This document shows positions 52,401 to 59,800 of a stretch of DNA of 64,000 nucleotides, one piece after another; the first letter of the stretch is position 1; every line of letters starts with the position of its first letter. Both the position numbers and the translations under genes were made by a program. The notes under the pieces were generated by a model. The model ran no database searches, was not told the origin of the DNA, and was given only the letters and a program-made list of their open reading frames with translations. Source of the stretch: Salipiger aestuarii (GTDB taxonomy: Bacteria; Pseudomonadota; Alphaproteobacteria; Rhodobacterales; Rhodobacteraceae); contig NZ_QLMG01000001.1 in assembly GCF_003259905.1 (NCBI RefSeq), positions 173,900 through 237,899 of the forward strand, written 5' to 3'.

Positions 52401-52641
52401 CCGAGGCGGTGATGCCGTCGGTCTCGAGCTGGGTCTGAGCCGGGGTGATCCGCGCCATCAGGGCCGATTGCTCGGCCCCGTCGAGGTCGCGCCACCGTCT
52501 CGCGTGTCGCCGCGGAGCGAGGATCAGGCCGGCCCCGTGGCGGATCAGAATGACCTGGGCGTCGCATTCGACCACCTTGTCCATGGCCGGGCTACAGCAT
52601 GGACAGGGTGCGTTGTCTGCGGAAGGCAATTCAGCGGGCAA
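49480..52641 (-). CDS. HIT-PLD-DEAD helicase-DUF3427 fusion protein
   Basis: The 1053-residue protein has four parts. About 20-100 is a HIT-like domain ending in PHFHFRLE, where the third His of the triad is Arg. About 115-240 is a phospholipase D-like nuclease domain with FHPKAWMF and GSSNLSRSAL. About 310-700 is an SF2 helicase with ATGLGKT, VDEFHH, LTATP and QQLGRGLRRS. The rest fits DUF3427. Such fusions are widespread in mobile islands and suspected in defence. It forms a pair with the methyltransferase gene 3 bases upstream. Confidence 0.9.
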   Translation of the reverse strand: MPAELPSADNAPCPCCSPAMDKVVECDAQVILIRHGAGLILAPRRHARRWRDLDGAEQSALMARITPAQTQLETDGITASVALIESGPHFHFRLEAPASATGPIPGAPHDRPLISGGDDALHAHLRPLIDQAKSVDLAVSFLMTSGARLVLPHLRDLLDRGGRLRLLTGDYLDVTEPTALRLMQDLDHDRHLYIFRAARIPFHPKAWMFSFADGSGALIVGSSNLSRSALTDGVEWNLRHFDKSDALPLTTARAAFEDLLARPDVTSLSPEWIDSYETRRIAPTPMTSGVPEEPPEDAPKPHAIQLEALAALAATRAKGYRAGLVVLATGLGKTFLAAFDSQPSARVLFVAHREEILTQAMEAFRAVRPKARLGRFGGGEKDFGADVLFASIQTLSRDEHLNRFSTDAFDYIVVDEFHHAAAATYRRIIDYFTPDFLLGLTATPDRSDGGDLLGLCEENLVYECDLWSGIDRELLSPFKYFGVPDPVEYAQIPWRSGRFDEAALTEAVATQARAENALDQLAQRGGKKAIGFCVSRRHADFMAEFSRARGLRAVAVHSGETSAPRASALKALEEGDLDIVYAVDMFNEGVDVPSIDTVLMLRPTESPVIWLQQLGRGLRRSAEKTHLAVIDYIGNHRIFLTKARTLLRIGAGEGALRIALERFARHEISFPAGCEVTYDLEALDILKSLIRQPRDGEELTAFYRDFRDRHGVRPTASEVQHAGFNPGRTGHEGWLGFINDMGDLSAAGHAAWTAGKGLLDEIETTRMTRSYKMLVLRGMIEAGAFPGRIAISDLADRVARLARRNPEIKADLSVDPKDPAALRALLTQNPLKYLSEKEWFQLRPGTFETTFGNAPDPALAELASEIVDWRLLRYLQNRATTYSQDEASPLAEAAEGQTPYIPAPAPAKIWDEYPRDRIPPLFGERFNTGSWNSGIVVIPKAKVMVLLVTMDKRSMSVGDHYADAFATPTRFIWQTQTSTRRESSRGRIISGDEPGWTIHLFVRNSKLRDGRAAPFRYAGPVTFAGWEGEAPITVQLDLTEPLPAGLQSLFGVG

Positions 52642-52644
52642 GTG

Positions 52645-53361
52645 TCAGGTTTTTCTCAGCAAGGCATTGACCCAAATGTCTTCTTTTCTATCAGGGCGGC
52701 GATCTTCGGATCGCCAGGTTTCAACCTGCCGCAGAGAAGGGAGTTCGTCCAGGAGGGCCGAGAGAGTTTCTTCGGTCATGTCGGTGAAATTGCGGCCGTC
52801 TTTTCGGCGGTTACCGGTGCCGAATTTGAATGAGGCATAGAGGATGCCGCCGCGGACAATGTGATCCGCGAGTCGCTGGAAGACGGCGGGCAGATCAGCG
52901 CGGGCAACATGTAGGAGCGACGCACAGGCCCAGATGCCATCAAATGGCTGCTCCCATTGGAATTCCTCGAAGCTGAGGTGTCGGACCGGGACGCCGCTGA
53001 AGAGAGTGGCTGCCTGAACCATCGCTGGGGAGGCGTCGAAAGCTTCAACCTCATAGCCTGCAAAGCGGAACGCACGGGCATCGCGTCCGGACCCGGTGCC
53101 TGCGTCGAGAATGCGGCATTGGCCCCCGGGCATCTGAGGCAGTTGCGCCAAGAACCGGGCGCGCAGGTCCGACATGTCGACCGATTGAGTGGCGGCAATG
53201 AAGTTCTGCGCATTTGCTTCGTAATAGTCGGCCATTCCTTCAATCCGGTCGACGCGAACGAGCGAACTGTCAGAAGTGCGGCTTGCCCTGTCAATCCCGG
53301 CCCGCACTGCTTTGCCTGCCTCATCAGCGAGGAGCCCAAGGAGACTGCGATAGACCGTCAA
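52645..53361 (-). CDS. Class I SAM-dependent methyltransferase
   Basis: The 238-residue protein has the AdoMet motif RILDAGTGSGRDARAF (about 81-96), then YEVEAFDASPAMV, and ILYASFKFGTG near the end. The sequence resembles TehB/UbiE-type small-molecule or protein methyltransferases, not DNA methylases (no NPPY). The frame begins at 53361, but MADYYEANAQNF at 53235 is the more usual family start. It lies 3 bases upstream of the helicase fusion and should be cotranscribed. Confidence 0.85.
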   Translation of the reverse strand: MTVYRSLLGLLADEAGKAVRAGIDRASRTSDSSLVRVDRIEGMADYYEANAQNFIAATQSVDMSDLRARFLAQLPQMPGGQCRILDAGTGSGRDARAFRFAGYEVEAFDASPAMVQAATLFSGVPVRHLSFEEFQWEQPFDGIWACASLLHVARADLPAVFQRLADHIVRGGILYASFKFGTGNRRKDGRNFTDMTEETLSALLDELPSLRQVETWRSEDRRPDRKEDIWVNALLRKT

Positions 53362-53458
53362 ATCGTGTGGCCGAAGTCACTTGCTTGAGGAGGACCCATT
53401 ACCGAAGTCCTGACCCTTTGAAGCTTGCGTCGGTTCCTAATTACTTCGATGCAAGCGC

Positions 53459-53851
53459 TTAGGATGACAATCCGAGTTCCTTGAGTATGGCATTGAGCAA
53501 CTGCCCATCATCCAACCCTGTTAGCTCCGTGCTGCGACCAAACGTTTCCAGAGCCCAGATCGTCAGGAGCTTCCGCATGACGGCTTCGGGCGCGTCCATT
53601 CCGTTTGTGGCCAGGTCGAGCAGGAGGAGCTGATAGGCTTGGTCGAGGCTTCTCGTGGACCCGGCACCGCCGCGGGATCGCGAGCTGATGTGCGGTGATA
53701 TCGTAGGCTTTAGCAGCTTGTAGACGGCGTCCTTCGCTTCGGCGGCCCACGGATCGCCCCGTTCTGAAACGTCGGCGCAGACTGCGAGATTGCCGATCTC
53801 GGTGGCGCTCAGCCAAGTTCCGAAAAGGTATTTTCCACCTACCTCTGACAT
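53459..53851 (-). CDS. Hypothetical island protein, 130 residues
   Basis: I chose the ATG at 53851 (MSEVGGKYLFGTWLSATEIG). The acidic helical protein has a Ser/Arg-rich loop (SSRSRGGAGSTRSLDQAY) and ends at ILKELGLSS. No known domain. It lies between the defence cargo and transfer genes. Confidence 0.5.
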   Translation of the reverse strand: MSEVGGKYLFGTWLSATEIGNLAVCADVSERGDPWAAEAKDAVYKLLKPTISPHISSRSRGGAGSTRSLDQAYQLLLLDLATNGMDAPEAVMRKLLTIWALETFGRSTELTGLDDGQLLNAILKELGLSS

Positions 53852-53964
53852 ATGCGTCTCTCCAAGCTCGCACTTCTTCCACACAGGTAGAACAGGGGCC
53901 GCCTCTAGTCTGCGACGGCGTTTCCCATGATCTTTCGAATGTTTCCGGGCACAACCGACTCCCG

Positions 53965-54453
53965 CTAGATGAAGAGGCCTGTGACCGGACCGAGCGGCTC
54001 GTTCGACCCATCGACCCCAGCCGTATTCGTCTCAGGCAAATCAGTTGCCACTGGTCGTCCGCCCGACACGATTTGGTCGCGCCAAGCCTCCCGATGTCGC
54101 GTGAGCAGCTCCTGCGCGGCATCAAGAGCTTCTCTCCGCTTTGCCTGCGGATCGGGTGACGCAACCGGCACAGCTCTCAGCCGAGCAAGGCGATACCAGC
54201 GCGACATTGTCCGCAACCAGCCTGCCTCGAGGTCGAAATCGTACTGGAAGCCCAGCACAGGAGACGTCGTCACCCATGGGTCTGAAATCTCGGGATGGCC
54301 GCTCACGTCGCCATCGGCCCGGATGGCATCACCGTCACGCCAGACAAGGAACCAGTTGTCGATCATCGGGGCGCCATCGATGTCACCTGAGCTCGGCCCG
54401 GCCTCGGTCTGCTCGATAGCGGACAACAAATCCTCACAGCTCATGTGTCGCAT
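53965..54453 (-). CDS. DUF6634-like hypothetical protein
   Basis: The 162-residue protein contains RTMSRWYRLARLRAVPVASP and a helical ALDAAQELLTRHREAWRD. These resemble DUF6634 proteins carried by alphaproteobacterial mobile elements; the link is from memory. Function unknown. A ribosome site (GGAGG region) precedes the start. Confidence 0.6.
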   Translation of the reverse strand: MRHMSCEDLLSAIEQTEAGPSSGDIDGAPMIDNWFLVWRDGDAIRADGDVSGHPEISDPWVTTSPVLGFQYDFDLEAGWLRTMSRWYRLARLRAVPVASPDPQAKRREALDAAQELLTRHREAWRDQIVSGGRPVATDLPETNTAGVDGSNEPLGPVTGLFI

Positions 54454-54558
54454 TCTTCGGGCCTCCTTGTCCGATGGCAGCCGGTCGTGCCTTTGAATAG
54501 TGCATCGCGTCGTGATCGGGGCAACCGATCATGATTGATCCCGTCAACGCCGAGGTGA

Positions 54559-54927
54559 TCAATAGGGCCAAAACGGTGGTCCCCAGAGCGCCAGGGATAT
54601 GAAAGTGCTGCCCAGCAGGACGCTTCCCAGCAGTATGCCCAGACCAAGGCGCTTATGTCTCCGCAGAAGGAGCCCGCTTTCCTCGCCGAGAATGGCGAGG
54701 TCTGCTTCGAGCTTCGCCTGCCGCTTTTCCGCCGCAACAACCCTTCGGCCGGTAACCTGCATGACGCCCCCGATCCGGTTTGCCTCGGCCGCCACCTCCT
54801 TGCGGAAGGCCGTCATCTGCCGTTCGAGCTCAGCCTGCATCTCCGAGAGCTCTGCTTCCGTCTTCCGGAGCGTGCCGCTTCGTCTGGCCCGAAGCTCCTC
54901 GATCCGGGCGTCCAGCTCTCGGGTCAT
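54559..54927 (-). CDS. Coiled-coil membrane protein cotranscribed with relaxase
   Basis: The 122-residue product has a long coiled coil (about 3-85, LDARIEELRARRSGTLRK and onward) and one membrane segment near the C-terminus (LGLGILLGSVLLGSTFISLAL). Small proteins with this layout accompany relaxases and may link the relaxosome to the coupling protein. It overlaps the relaxase stop by four bases (ATGA). Confidence 0.75.
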   Translation of the reverse strand: MTRELDARIEELRARRSGTLRKTEAELSEMQAELERQMTAFRKEVAAEANRIGGVMQVTGRRVVAAEKRQAKLEADLAILGEESGLLLRRHKRLGLGILLGSVLLGSTFISLALWGPPFWPY

Positions 54928-56363
54928 GGTTCGATCCCCTTCTCTGACTGGTGTATCGGATCGCGCCCGGCCGGGGGCTGATCCTCCACCAGGTCGCTCA
55001 ATTCAGCCTCGGCCGCAGCCGGTTTCAGGTGGCGCTTGATCAGTTCCCAGCAGCGGGAGACGATCTGGAGGATACGATCCAGGGAGCTCGCGACACCCAG
55101 CTCGCCGACCCGACGCTTCAGGCGTTCATCGTGGATGGTCCAGCCTACCCCCCTTGGCGCCGGCACGACTTCACCGGTCAGCACGCCGATCATCAGCTTG
55201 CGGGCCAGCTCAAAGGCCTCGCGCACCCCGTCTCGGCGGTAGGCATCGGCCTGGGACCGGACCTCTTCCATTTTACGCTCGGCGTCGAGCCGTAGCTGCC
55301 GCGCCTTGCGCTTGGTGTCGAGAAGGTGGGCGTCGGCCACGGCGGTATCTTCCTCGGCCTTCTTCCGGGCACGTTTTTCCAATCTTCTTGCCTCCGCCTC
55401 CGCAGTGGCCAACCTGGCCACTGCCGCCTCCCGATCGCGGCGGGCCGCCTCGAGTAGCTCGTTGCTCTCCGTCGAGGCGCTCTGCCGCTTCGCCGCAGCC
55501 TCTGCGTCCAGGAGGGCGGCTTGTTCCAGCTGCTCCGCCAGACGGGCCGTGATCTCCTCCTCCGTGGCCGAGAGTTCTTCCTCGTGGATGGCCAGCGCCG
55601 AGACACGATCCTCCATCTCCCGCAGCAGCAACGCATCCTGCTCCGCAGCCGCCTTGCGCGCGCGCCACTCCGCCCGGGACAGCCTTTCCCGCTTTGGACC
55701 CAGCCGGGTCAGGGCGGCGGCGATGCCGACTTCGCGGTGGTACTCGTCCTGAAGCTCCCGCGCCCGGGCTTTGTAGGCCTTGTTTCCGAGCTTCACCGCG
55801 GATTTTGCATCGTGACCGGCCTCCCGGGCAGCGGCTTCAGCTTCGGTCTTCGCGGCCCAGGCGGGGTTCAGGTCCCGGGCGGAGCAGGTGGGATCATCCG
55901 TCGGCAGGACAAAGGCGTGGAGATGCGGGTGCTCTTCGTCGAGGTGCTCGACCACGCCCATCAGCTTCTCGCCGAACATCCGCCGGAAATGGGCGAGGTT
56001 GTACTCGACCCAGGTCTCGTATTTCCGCCGCGCTTCCGCGTCCGCCTCGACCTGGCTGGACTGGAGCGGATGCGAGGCCACGCAGGTCAGCAGCGTGTGC
56101 CGGTCCTTGCGGATGCCGCGCTCCTTGGTCGAGCCATCGGCCAGCGTCACGGAAATCCGCCCGGCCTCCACCATCGCATCATGGCGCTCCTTGATCCGCG
56201 CCGGGTGCAGACCCGCAACGACGCGCGGCGGGCGAGGGGCGCGGACGTGAGTGGAAAACCGAGGGACACGGGCCGCTTCGGCCAGCACCTGCTCGACCGA
56301 TTGGCCGGCTGGGTTGGCCTTGCGCGAAAAGCTCTGGAGGTGGAAGAACTGGGGGCCGCTCAT
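54924..56363 (-). CDS. MobA/Pre-type relaxase
   Basis: The start at 56363 (MSGPQFFHLQSFSRKANP) fits the family. The N-terminal relaxase domain contains the three-His metal motif in VVEHLDEEHPHLHAFVLP (about 135-152), as in the MOBV/Pre class. The long C-terminal half (about 220-400) is a coiled coil rich in Glu, Ala and Arg. It should nick at oriT and lead the strand into a recipient through a helper's transfer apparatus. Confidence 0.85.
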   Translation of the reverse strand: MSGPQFFHLQSFSRKANPAGQSVEQVLAEAARVPRFSTHVRAPRPPRVVAGLHPARIKERHDAMVEAGRISVTLADGSTKERGIRKDRHTLLTCVASHPLQSSQVEADAEARRKYETWVEYNLAHFRRMFGEKLMGVVEHLDEEHPHLHAFVLPTDDPTCSARDLNPAWAAKTEAEAAAREAGHDAKSAVKLGNKAYKARARELQDEYHREVGIAAALTRLGPKRERLSRAEWRARKAAAEQDALLLREMEDRVSALAIHEEELSATEEEITARLAEQLEQAALLDAEAAAKRQSASTESNELLEAARRDREAAVARLATAEAEARRLEKRARKKAEEDTAVADAHLLDTKRKARQLRLDAERKMEEVRSQADAYRRDGVREAFELARKLMIGVLTGEVVPAPRGVGWTIHDERLKRRVGELGVASSLDRILQIVSRCWELIKRHLKPAAAEAELSDLVEDQPPAGRDPIHQSEKGIEP

Positions 56364-56637
56364 GCTGTGACCTCCGTTACCCGGGAAACGCAATATGGAC
56401 CGACTACTGTGTTGGCAAGCAACACGTCGGGCAAGGCGCTGCGCCCCTGCACCCTGCCACGCGGCTGCGCCGCCGATCCGTCCCGGATCGAAGCCGCCCG
56501 AGGCGGCTGCAAAAGCCCTTCTCCGCCAGCCATGGGGGTGGCGCGTCGGCAGGCTTTTGCGGGGTGTCCCGGGAGTGCAGGCTGCACCGGCGCGGCGTTC
56601 GTTGGCCAGCCGGGGGCCGGGATCATGCCGGGTCTGG
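56364..56637. other. Intergenic region upstream of relaxase, candidate oriT
   Basis: No gene is supported here. The region just upstream of the relaxase is the usual place of the transfer origin. An inverted GGCGCTGCGCC-like core (near 56434-56445) and several short dyads are present, but no known nick site can be recognised by eye. Confidence 0.4.
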
Positions 56638-57021
56638 TCATCGCAGGAACCCCGCTGCCTGGGCCTCTTCCCGCGTGATCAGCCCGCGCTGCACCGCCTG
56701 GAAAACCCTGTCCTCCGGCAGGTGCCGGTACATCCAGTCCTTCCGCTCGCGGATGGCGTCGGCGGCGTCGCTGAGCTGTCTCTCGGCGATCTCTTGCGGC
56801 CTGTGCGCCTCGGCCCTGGCCGCCTTTACGAAGGGCCGCCATTTCCCCAGCCTGAACCAGTTGTCCGAGAAGCTGACCTTCGATCGGGTGTGCCTGGCCG
56901 AGTGCAGAGCGTAGGCATTCACCCCCGTCAGCAGTTCGGCTGCCGTCACCTCGGACAGCGCATCCCGGGCCAGCCTGAGCGAGGCCGGCCGGTCCCGCCT
57001 TGCTGATTTCTCAGATCGCAT
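56638..57021 (-). CDS. Hypothetical protein between initiator and relaxase
   Basis: Starting at 57021 (MRSEKSARRDRPASLRLARD), the 127-residue basic protein has SFSDNWFRLGKWRPFVKAAR and ends REEAQAAGFLR. It overlaps the initiator gene's end by 11 bases. It may be a DNA-binding accessory of transfer or replication. I do not recognise it. Confidence 0.6.
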   Translation of the reverse strand: MRSEKSARRDRPASLRLARDALSEVTAAELLTGVNAYALHSARHTRSKVSFSDNWFRLGKWRPFVKAARAEAHRPQEIAERQLSDAADAIRERKDWMYRHLPEDRVFQAVQRGLITREEAQAAGFLR

Positions 57022-57862
57022 GGCGGTTCCCCCCTGCGGCTGGGGCAAAAGCCTGCCCAAGACGCGATGCGCGCTGCATCTGACGCGGTGCAAAGGACGC
57101 GATGAGTGGCGCAGACGGCGCGGCGCATGTGCCGTCCTGCGCCTGACGGATGACATCCCGCAGAACGCGCAATTGCGCCTGCCATTCCGCACTGCCCACT
57201 GGGGCCGGTGTCCGGGCCGGAAGCCAGAAGCCCAGGTGACGCTCGTGCGGTGACAGGGGCAGGCTTCGCTCCAGCGTCGTCATCCCTTCCTGGGCCAGCC
57301 GCGCGTCCCAGTCCCGGACAAAGCAGATGCCCCTTGGAACGAAGACAAGGTCCGGGCGCGTTCCGCCGGATTGCCTTTCATCGGGCAAATCCGGCGCGGA
57401 CCCGCGCCCTTGTTCTTTTCTAAGTTCTTGTTCTCTGTTCGGGGGACAATCCTGTCCCCCTTTGCTGGACAGGTCTGTCCCGCTTTGCGGACAGGATTGT
57501 CCCCCTTTCGCACGGCTAAGCGGGACAACCTTGTCCCCCTCCCGGCGACGCTCGGTGGCCCGCTGCATGGCCGCCTCCGTCGGTCCGTAGCGCGAGGATT
57601 TCCCCTTGTTGGTCCCGCGCTCCACGGTCATGTAACCCGCCGCCTCGACCTTGTTCAGCGCCCGTTTGACCGACTTGGCGTGCTTGCCGATGGCCGCGCC
57701 GATGGTCTCGAACGACGGGCGGCTCTCGCCGGTCTCGTGGTCTGCATGCGCCAGTGCCAGGTAGAGGGCTACGCGCAAGGCGTTGTCGTCCAGGTCGTGG
57801 TCGGTGACCATCTCCAGCAGATATTGCAGCTTGATCTTGCAGAAGGGCAGAACCTCAGACAT
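57011..57862 (-). CDS. Replication-initiator-like helix-turn-helix protein with internal iterons
   Basis: The N-terminal domain (about 1-95) has FETIGAAIGKHAKSVKRALNKVEAAGYMTV, a winged helix as in plasmid initiators. The middle (about 108-150) is low-complexity because the DNA carries four palindromic repeats there. The C-terminal 130 residues contain CFVRDWDARLAQEGMTTLER and LGFWLPARTP. The layout is the same as that of the prophage gene at 13674-14390. It suggests the excised island can replicate. Confidence 0.78.
   Translation of the reverse strand: MSEVLPFCKIKLQYLLEMVTDHDLDDNALRVALYLALAHADHETGESRPSFETIGAAIGKHAKSVKRALNKVEAAGYMTVERGTNKGKSSRYGPTEAAMQRATERRREGDKVVPLSRAKGGQSCPQSGTDLSSKGGQDCPPNREQELRKEQGRGSAPDLPDERQSGGTRPDLVFVPRGICFVRDWDARLAQEGMTTLERSLPLSPHERHLGFWLPARTPAPVGSAEWQAQLRVLRDVIRQAQDGTCAAPSAPLIASFAPRQMQRASRLGQAFAPAAGGNRHAI
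57444..57536. repeat. Four palindromic iterons inside the island initiator gene
   Basis: GGACAATCCTGTCC (57444-57457), GGACAGGTCTGTCC (57467-57480), GGACAGGATTGTCC (57489-57502) and GGACAACCTTGTCC (57523-57536) share the form GGACARNNYTGTCC. Spacing of starts is 23, 22 and 34 bases. They are candidate initiator-binding sites of an origin. Confidence 0.75.
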
Positions 57863-58081
57863 CGGCCCCTCCCGCGATTGCGATCACGGGCGCGATCTGG
57901 TATCCAATCTGAGCAAACTTTTCGATTTGGCCGTTGACGCGGGTGCCAGCCCAGTCAGCGGCCTTTCGGTTTCTAGGTCCCGTGAAACGGTTCGCCAGAG
58001 GCCCGAAAAGCCCAATCAAATCAAGGGGCGAAGTTTTCCGGTTCGCCAGCGTAACCCCTTGATTTTCAACAACGCGCAGAC

Positions 58082-58100
58082 TCCTGCACGGCTCACCACT
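58082..58100. repeat. Right direct repeat of the tRNA-Lys island
   Basis: Exact copy of 42858-42876 (TCCTGCACGGCTCACCACT). The chromosome resumes after it. Confidence 0.92.
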
Positions 58101-58153
58101 ATGTACCTGAAATGGCTGTAAAAGGCATTTCGATGGTTACAGAATTGTCCGAG

Positions 58154-58188
58154 CGTCCGAAACTGTCCGACTCGGACGATCTCGGACG
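58154..58188. promoter_or_regulatory. Nested inverted repeat beside attR
   Basis: CGTCCGA-AACT-GTCCGA-C-TCGGAC-GATC-TCGGACG reads as two nested dyads of the same TCGGAC/GTCCGA unit. A further GTCCGAG lies at 58148-58154. It could be an operator array or an RNA hairpin; no promoter boxes are clear. Confidence 0.4.
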
Positions 58189-58203
58189 CGGGACATTTTC
58201 GGT

Positions 58204-58394
58204 CTAGTTCAGATCTTGTCGCGCGATATTTCCAGCAAGATCTCCCGCGATGTTTCGGCAGTGGTCCTGGGCGCGGATCAACGCAAGCACGACGACTTCC
58301 TGGTCTGCGGGTAACCGTATCTGTCCAAGATAATCGACCAGCGCCGTCGCCAGCCCTTTTTGTTGATCAAGAGCATCTGCGATGTCTTCGGGCC
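58204..58394 (-). pseudogene. 3' fragment of a gene truncated by the insertion sequence
   Basis: One minus-strand frame reads PEDIADALDQQKGLATALVD, then QIRLPADQEVVVLALIRAQD and ends ARQDLN at a TAG. It runs without a start into the IS end at 58395. The composition looks like real protein. The family is not recognised and the 5' part is not found on the other side of the IS. Confidence 0.4.
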
Positions 58395-59445
58395 GGCTCT
58401 GTTGCACAAATCGGGTGACGGACAGGTTTCCCCTATCCCCGGACGGACCTATCCCATGGCTTCCTTGACGGGGATGCCGAGGGCGGTGAAGCCGTTGAGC
58501 ACGGCGACCCGGACCTGGAACTCGGCGACCTGGCGGTCGAACTCGCGCGCGGAGAGGCGCTGGCCCAGGAGCTTGACGCAGTGCATCTTGGTTTCGGCGC
58601 GGCTTCGGCGGTGATACCCGCTCCATCGTCGCCATATGGTTCGACCGACACGCTTCGATGCCCGCAGAATCTCGTTGCGTTCGATAGCTCCGGCGGTGTC
58701 GAGTTTCCACGGTTTGGCATTCTTGCGAGGAGGTATGATCGCCGCGGCACCTCGGGCCGCAATGGCGTCATGGGACTTGCGGGTGTCGAAGGCGCCGTCG
58801 GCGGTGACGCTGGCAATCTCGTGGCCGGGCGGGATCTGGTCGTGCAGTTCGGGCAGCATGGGCGCATCGCCGACATCGCTGGTGGTGAACTCGGCGGCCC
58901 GGATTCCGAGTGATTTCTCGTCGATCCCGATGTGGATCTTGCGCCAGACCCCGCGTCTGGCGCCACCATGCTTGCGGACGTTCCACTCGCCTTCGCCTTC
59001 CCCCTTGATGCCAGTGCTGTCGATCAGCAGGTGTAACGGGCCGTCCGAGCCGCGGTAGGGGATGTTCACCTTCAAGGTCTACTGCCGTCGCGAGAGCCTG
59101 CTGTGTTGATCGGCTTGGACTGGGCCGTGCCTGACTTCAGCACGCTCTCGACGAACCCTGTCGTCTGGCGCAAGGCCATGCCGAACAGCACCTTCATCGT
59201 CAGGCAGGTCTGGATGGCGGCGTCGCTGTAGTCCGGCTGTCGCCCGCGCCTCCCGGTCGGCGCGGCTTCCCAGATCATGGCGGGGTTGAACCAGATCGTC
59301 AGCGAGCCGCGGCGCTTGAGCGCCTCGTTGTAGGCCGGTCAGTTCCGGGTCTTGTATGCGGGGGGGGGATGGGTCTGGTCATGAAGCCCAGCTACCATGG
59401 TGGATTCACGAAATGAATCCCTCACCGAATTTGTGCAACAGAGCC
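58395..59445. mobile_element. Decayed IS5-family element (1051 bp)
   Basis: Terminal inverted repeats begin GGCTCTGTTGCACAAAT at both ends (58395 onward, and the complement ending at 59445). Size and transposase match the IS903-like branch of IS5. The 9 bases outside each end differ (CTTCGGGCC and TGTCGGTAC), so no target duplication remains, which suggests a later deletion or recombination. Confidence 0.85.
58449..59382 (-). pseudogene. IS5-family transposase pseudogene with internal inversion
   Basis: The C-terminal half (58449-59075) is open and has VNIPYRGSDGPLHLLIDSTG and the DDE-type region. The N-terminal part is broken: a TGA interrupts the segment before PAYNEALKRRG. The segment VLIGLDWAVPDFSTLS, which should continue the transposase, is found on the plus strand at about 59103-59150. 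It is flanked by inverted copies of CGAGAGC(c/g)TGCTG. Restoring that orientation still leaves one base missing and a TAG before TLKVNIPY. The gene is dead several times over. Confidence 0.85.
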
Positions 59446-59724
59446 TGTCGGTACTGTCAGCGGCTTGCCTATCCGTCGCAACGTGAAGACGCATCTGACC
59501 GTTTGGCGCGGCGGGCAGGCAAAACCCGTGATCGGCTTGGATGGGAGCCGGGCATACTGAACGGCGCGGGCGCTAAGCCGCAGGGGATGCACTGGCGAAC
59601 ATATCGACGCCTCGTCCATCAGCATCAACGGCTTTCACAGGCATCCATCGCGGCCATGCTGGCGCAGTTTTATCGTGATCCGCTCGCCAGCGACATGCTT
59701 GCGCAGCACGTAGTCAGCGACTGA
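59446..59724 (+). pseudogene. 5'-truncated conserved hypothetical gene next to the IS
   Basis: The frame reads CRYCQRLAYPSQREDASDRL and PQGMHWRTYRRLVHQHQRLS, then ends QHVVSD. I recognise the CxxCxxLAYxSQ...GMHWRTY pattern from alphaproteobacterial hypothetical proteins. The start lies outside the IS end and has been lost. An ATG inside the IS could give a chimeric product, but a natural start is missing. Confidence 0.55.
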
Positions 59725-59800
59725 CGGTGGGCAGAAAGGTGGCTTTTGCGACAGGTCATCTCAGAAAAAGCAATGAAAACATCGAATTACGCCGATTTAA

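Larger units (their letters stand above)
42877..58100. mobile_element. Integrative mobilizable element in tRNA-Lys with defence cargo
   Basis: The element is bounded by 19-bp direct repeats. It carries an integrase at the tRNA end, small DNA-binding genes, a relaxase with accessory membrane protein, and an iteron-containing initiator gene. No type IV secretion genes are seen, so it should be mobilised by a helper. The cargo (45564-53361) looks like two anti-invader modules, the first clearly lower in G+C than its surroundings. Confidence 0.85.

Noticed and set aside
57444-57536. Possible CRISPR-like repeat cluster
   Set aside because: The units are 14-bp palindromes with short, coding-compatible spacing inside a gene; no spacers or cas genes.
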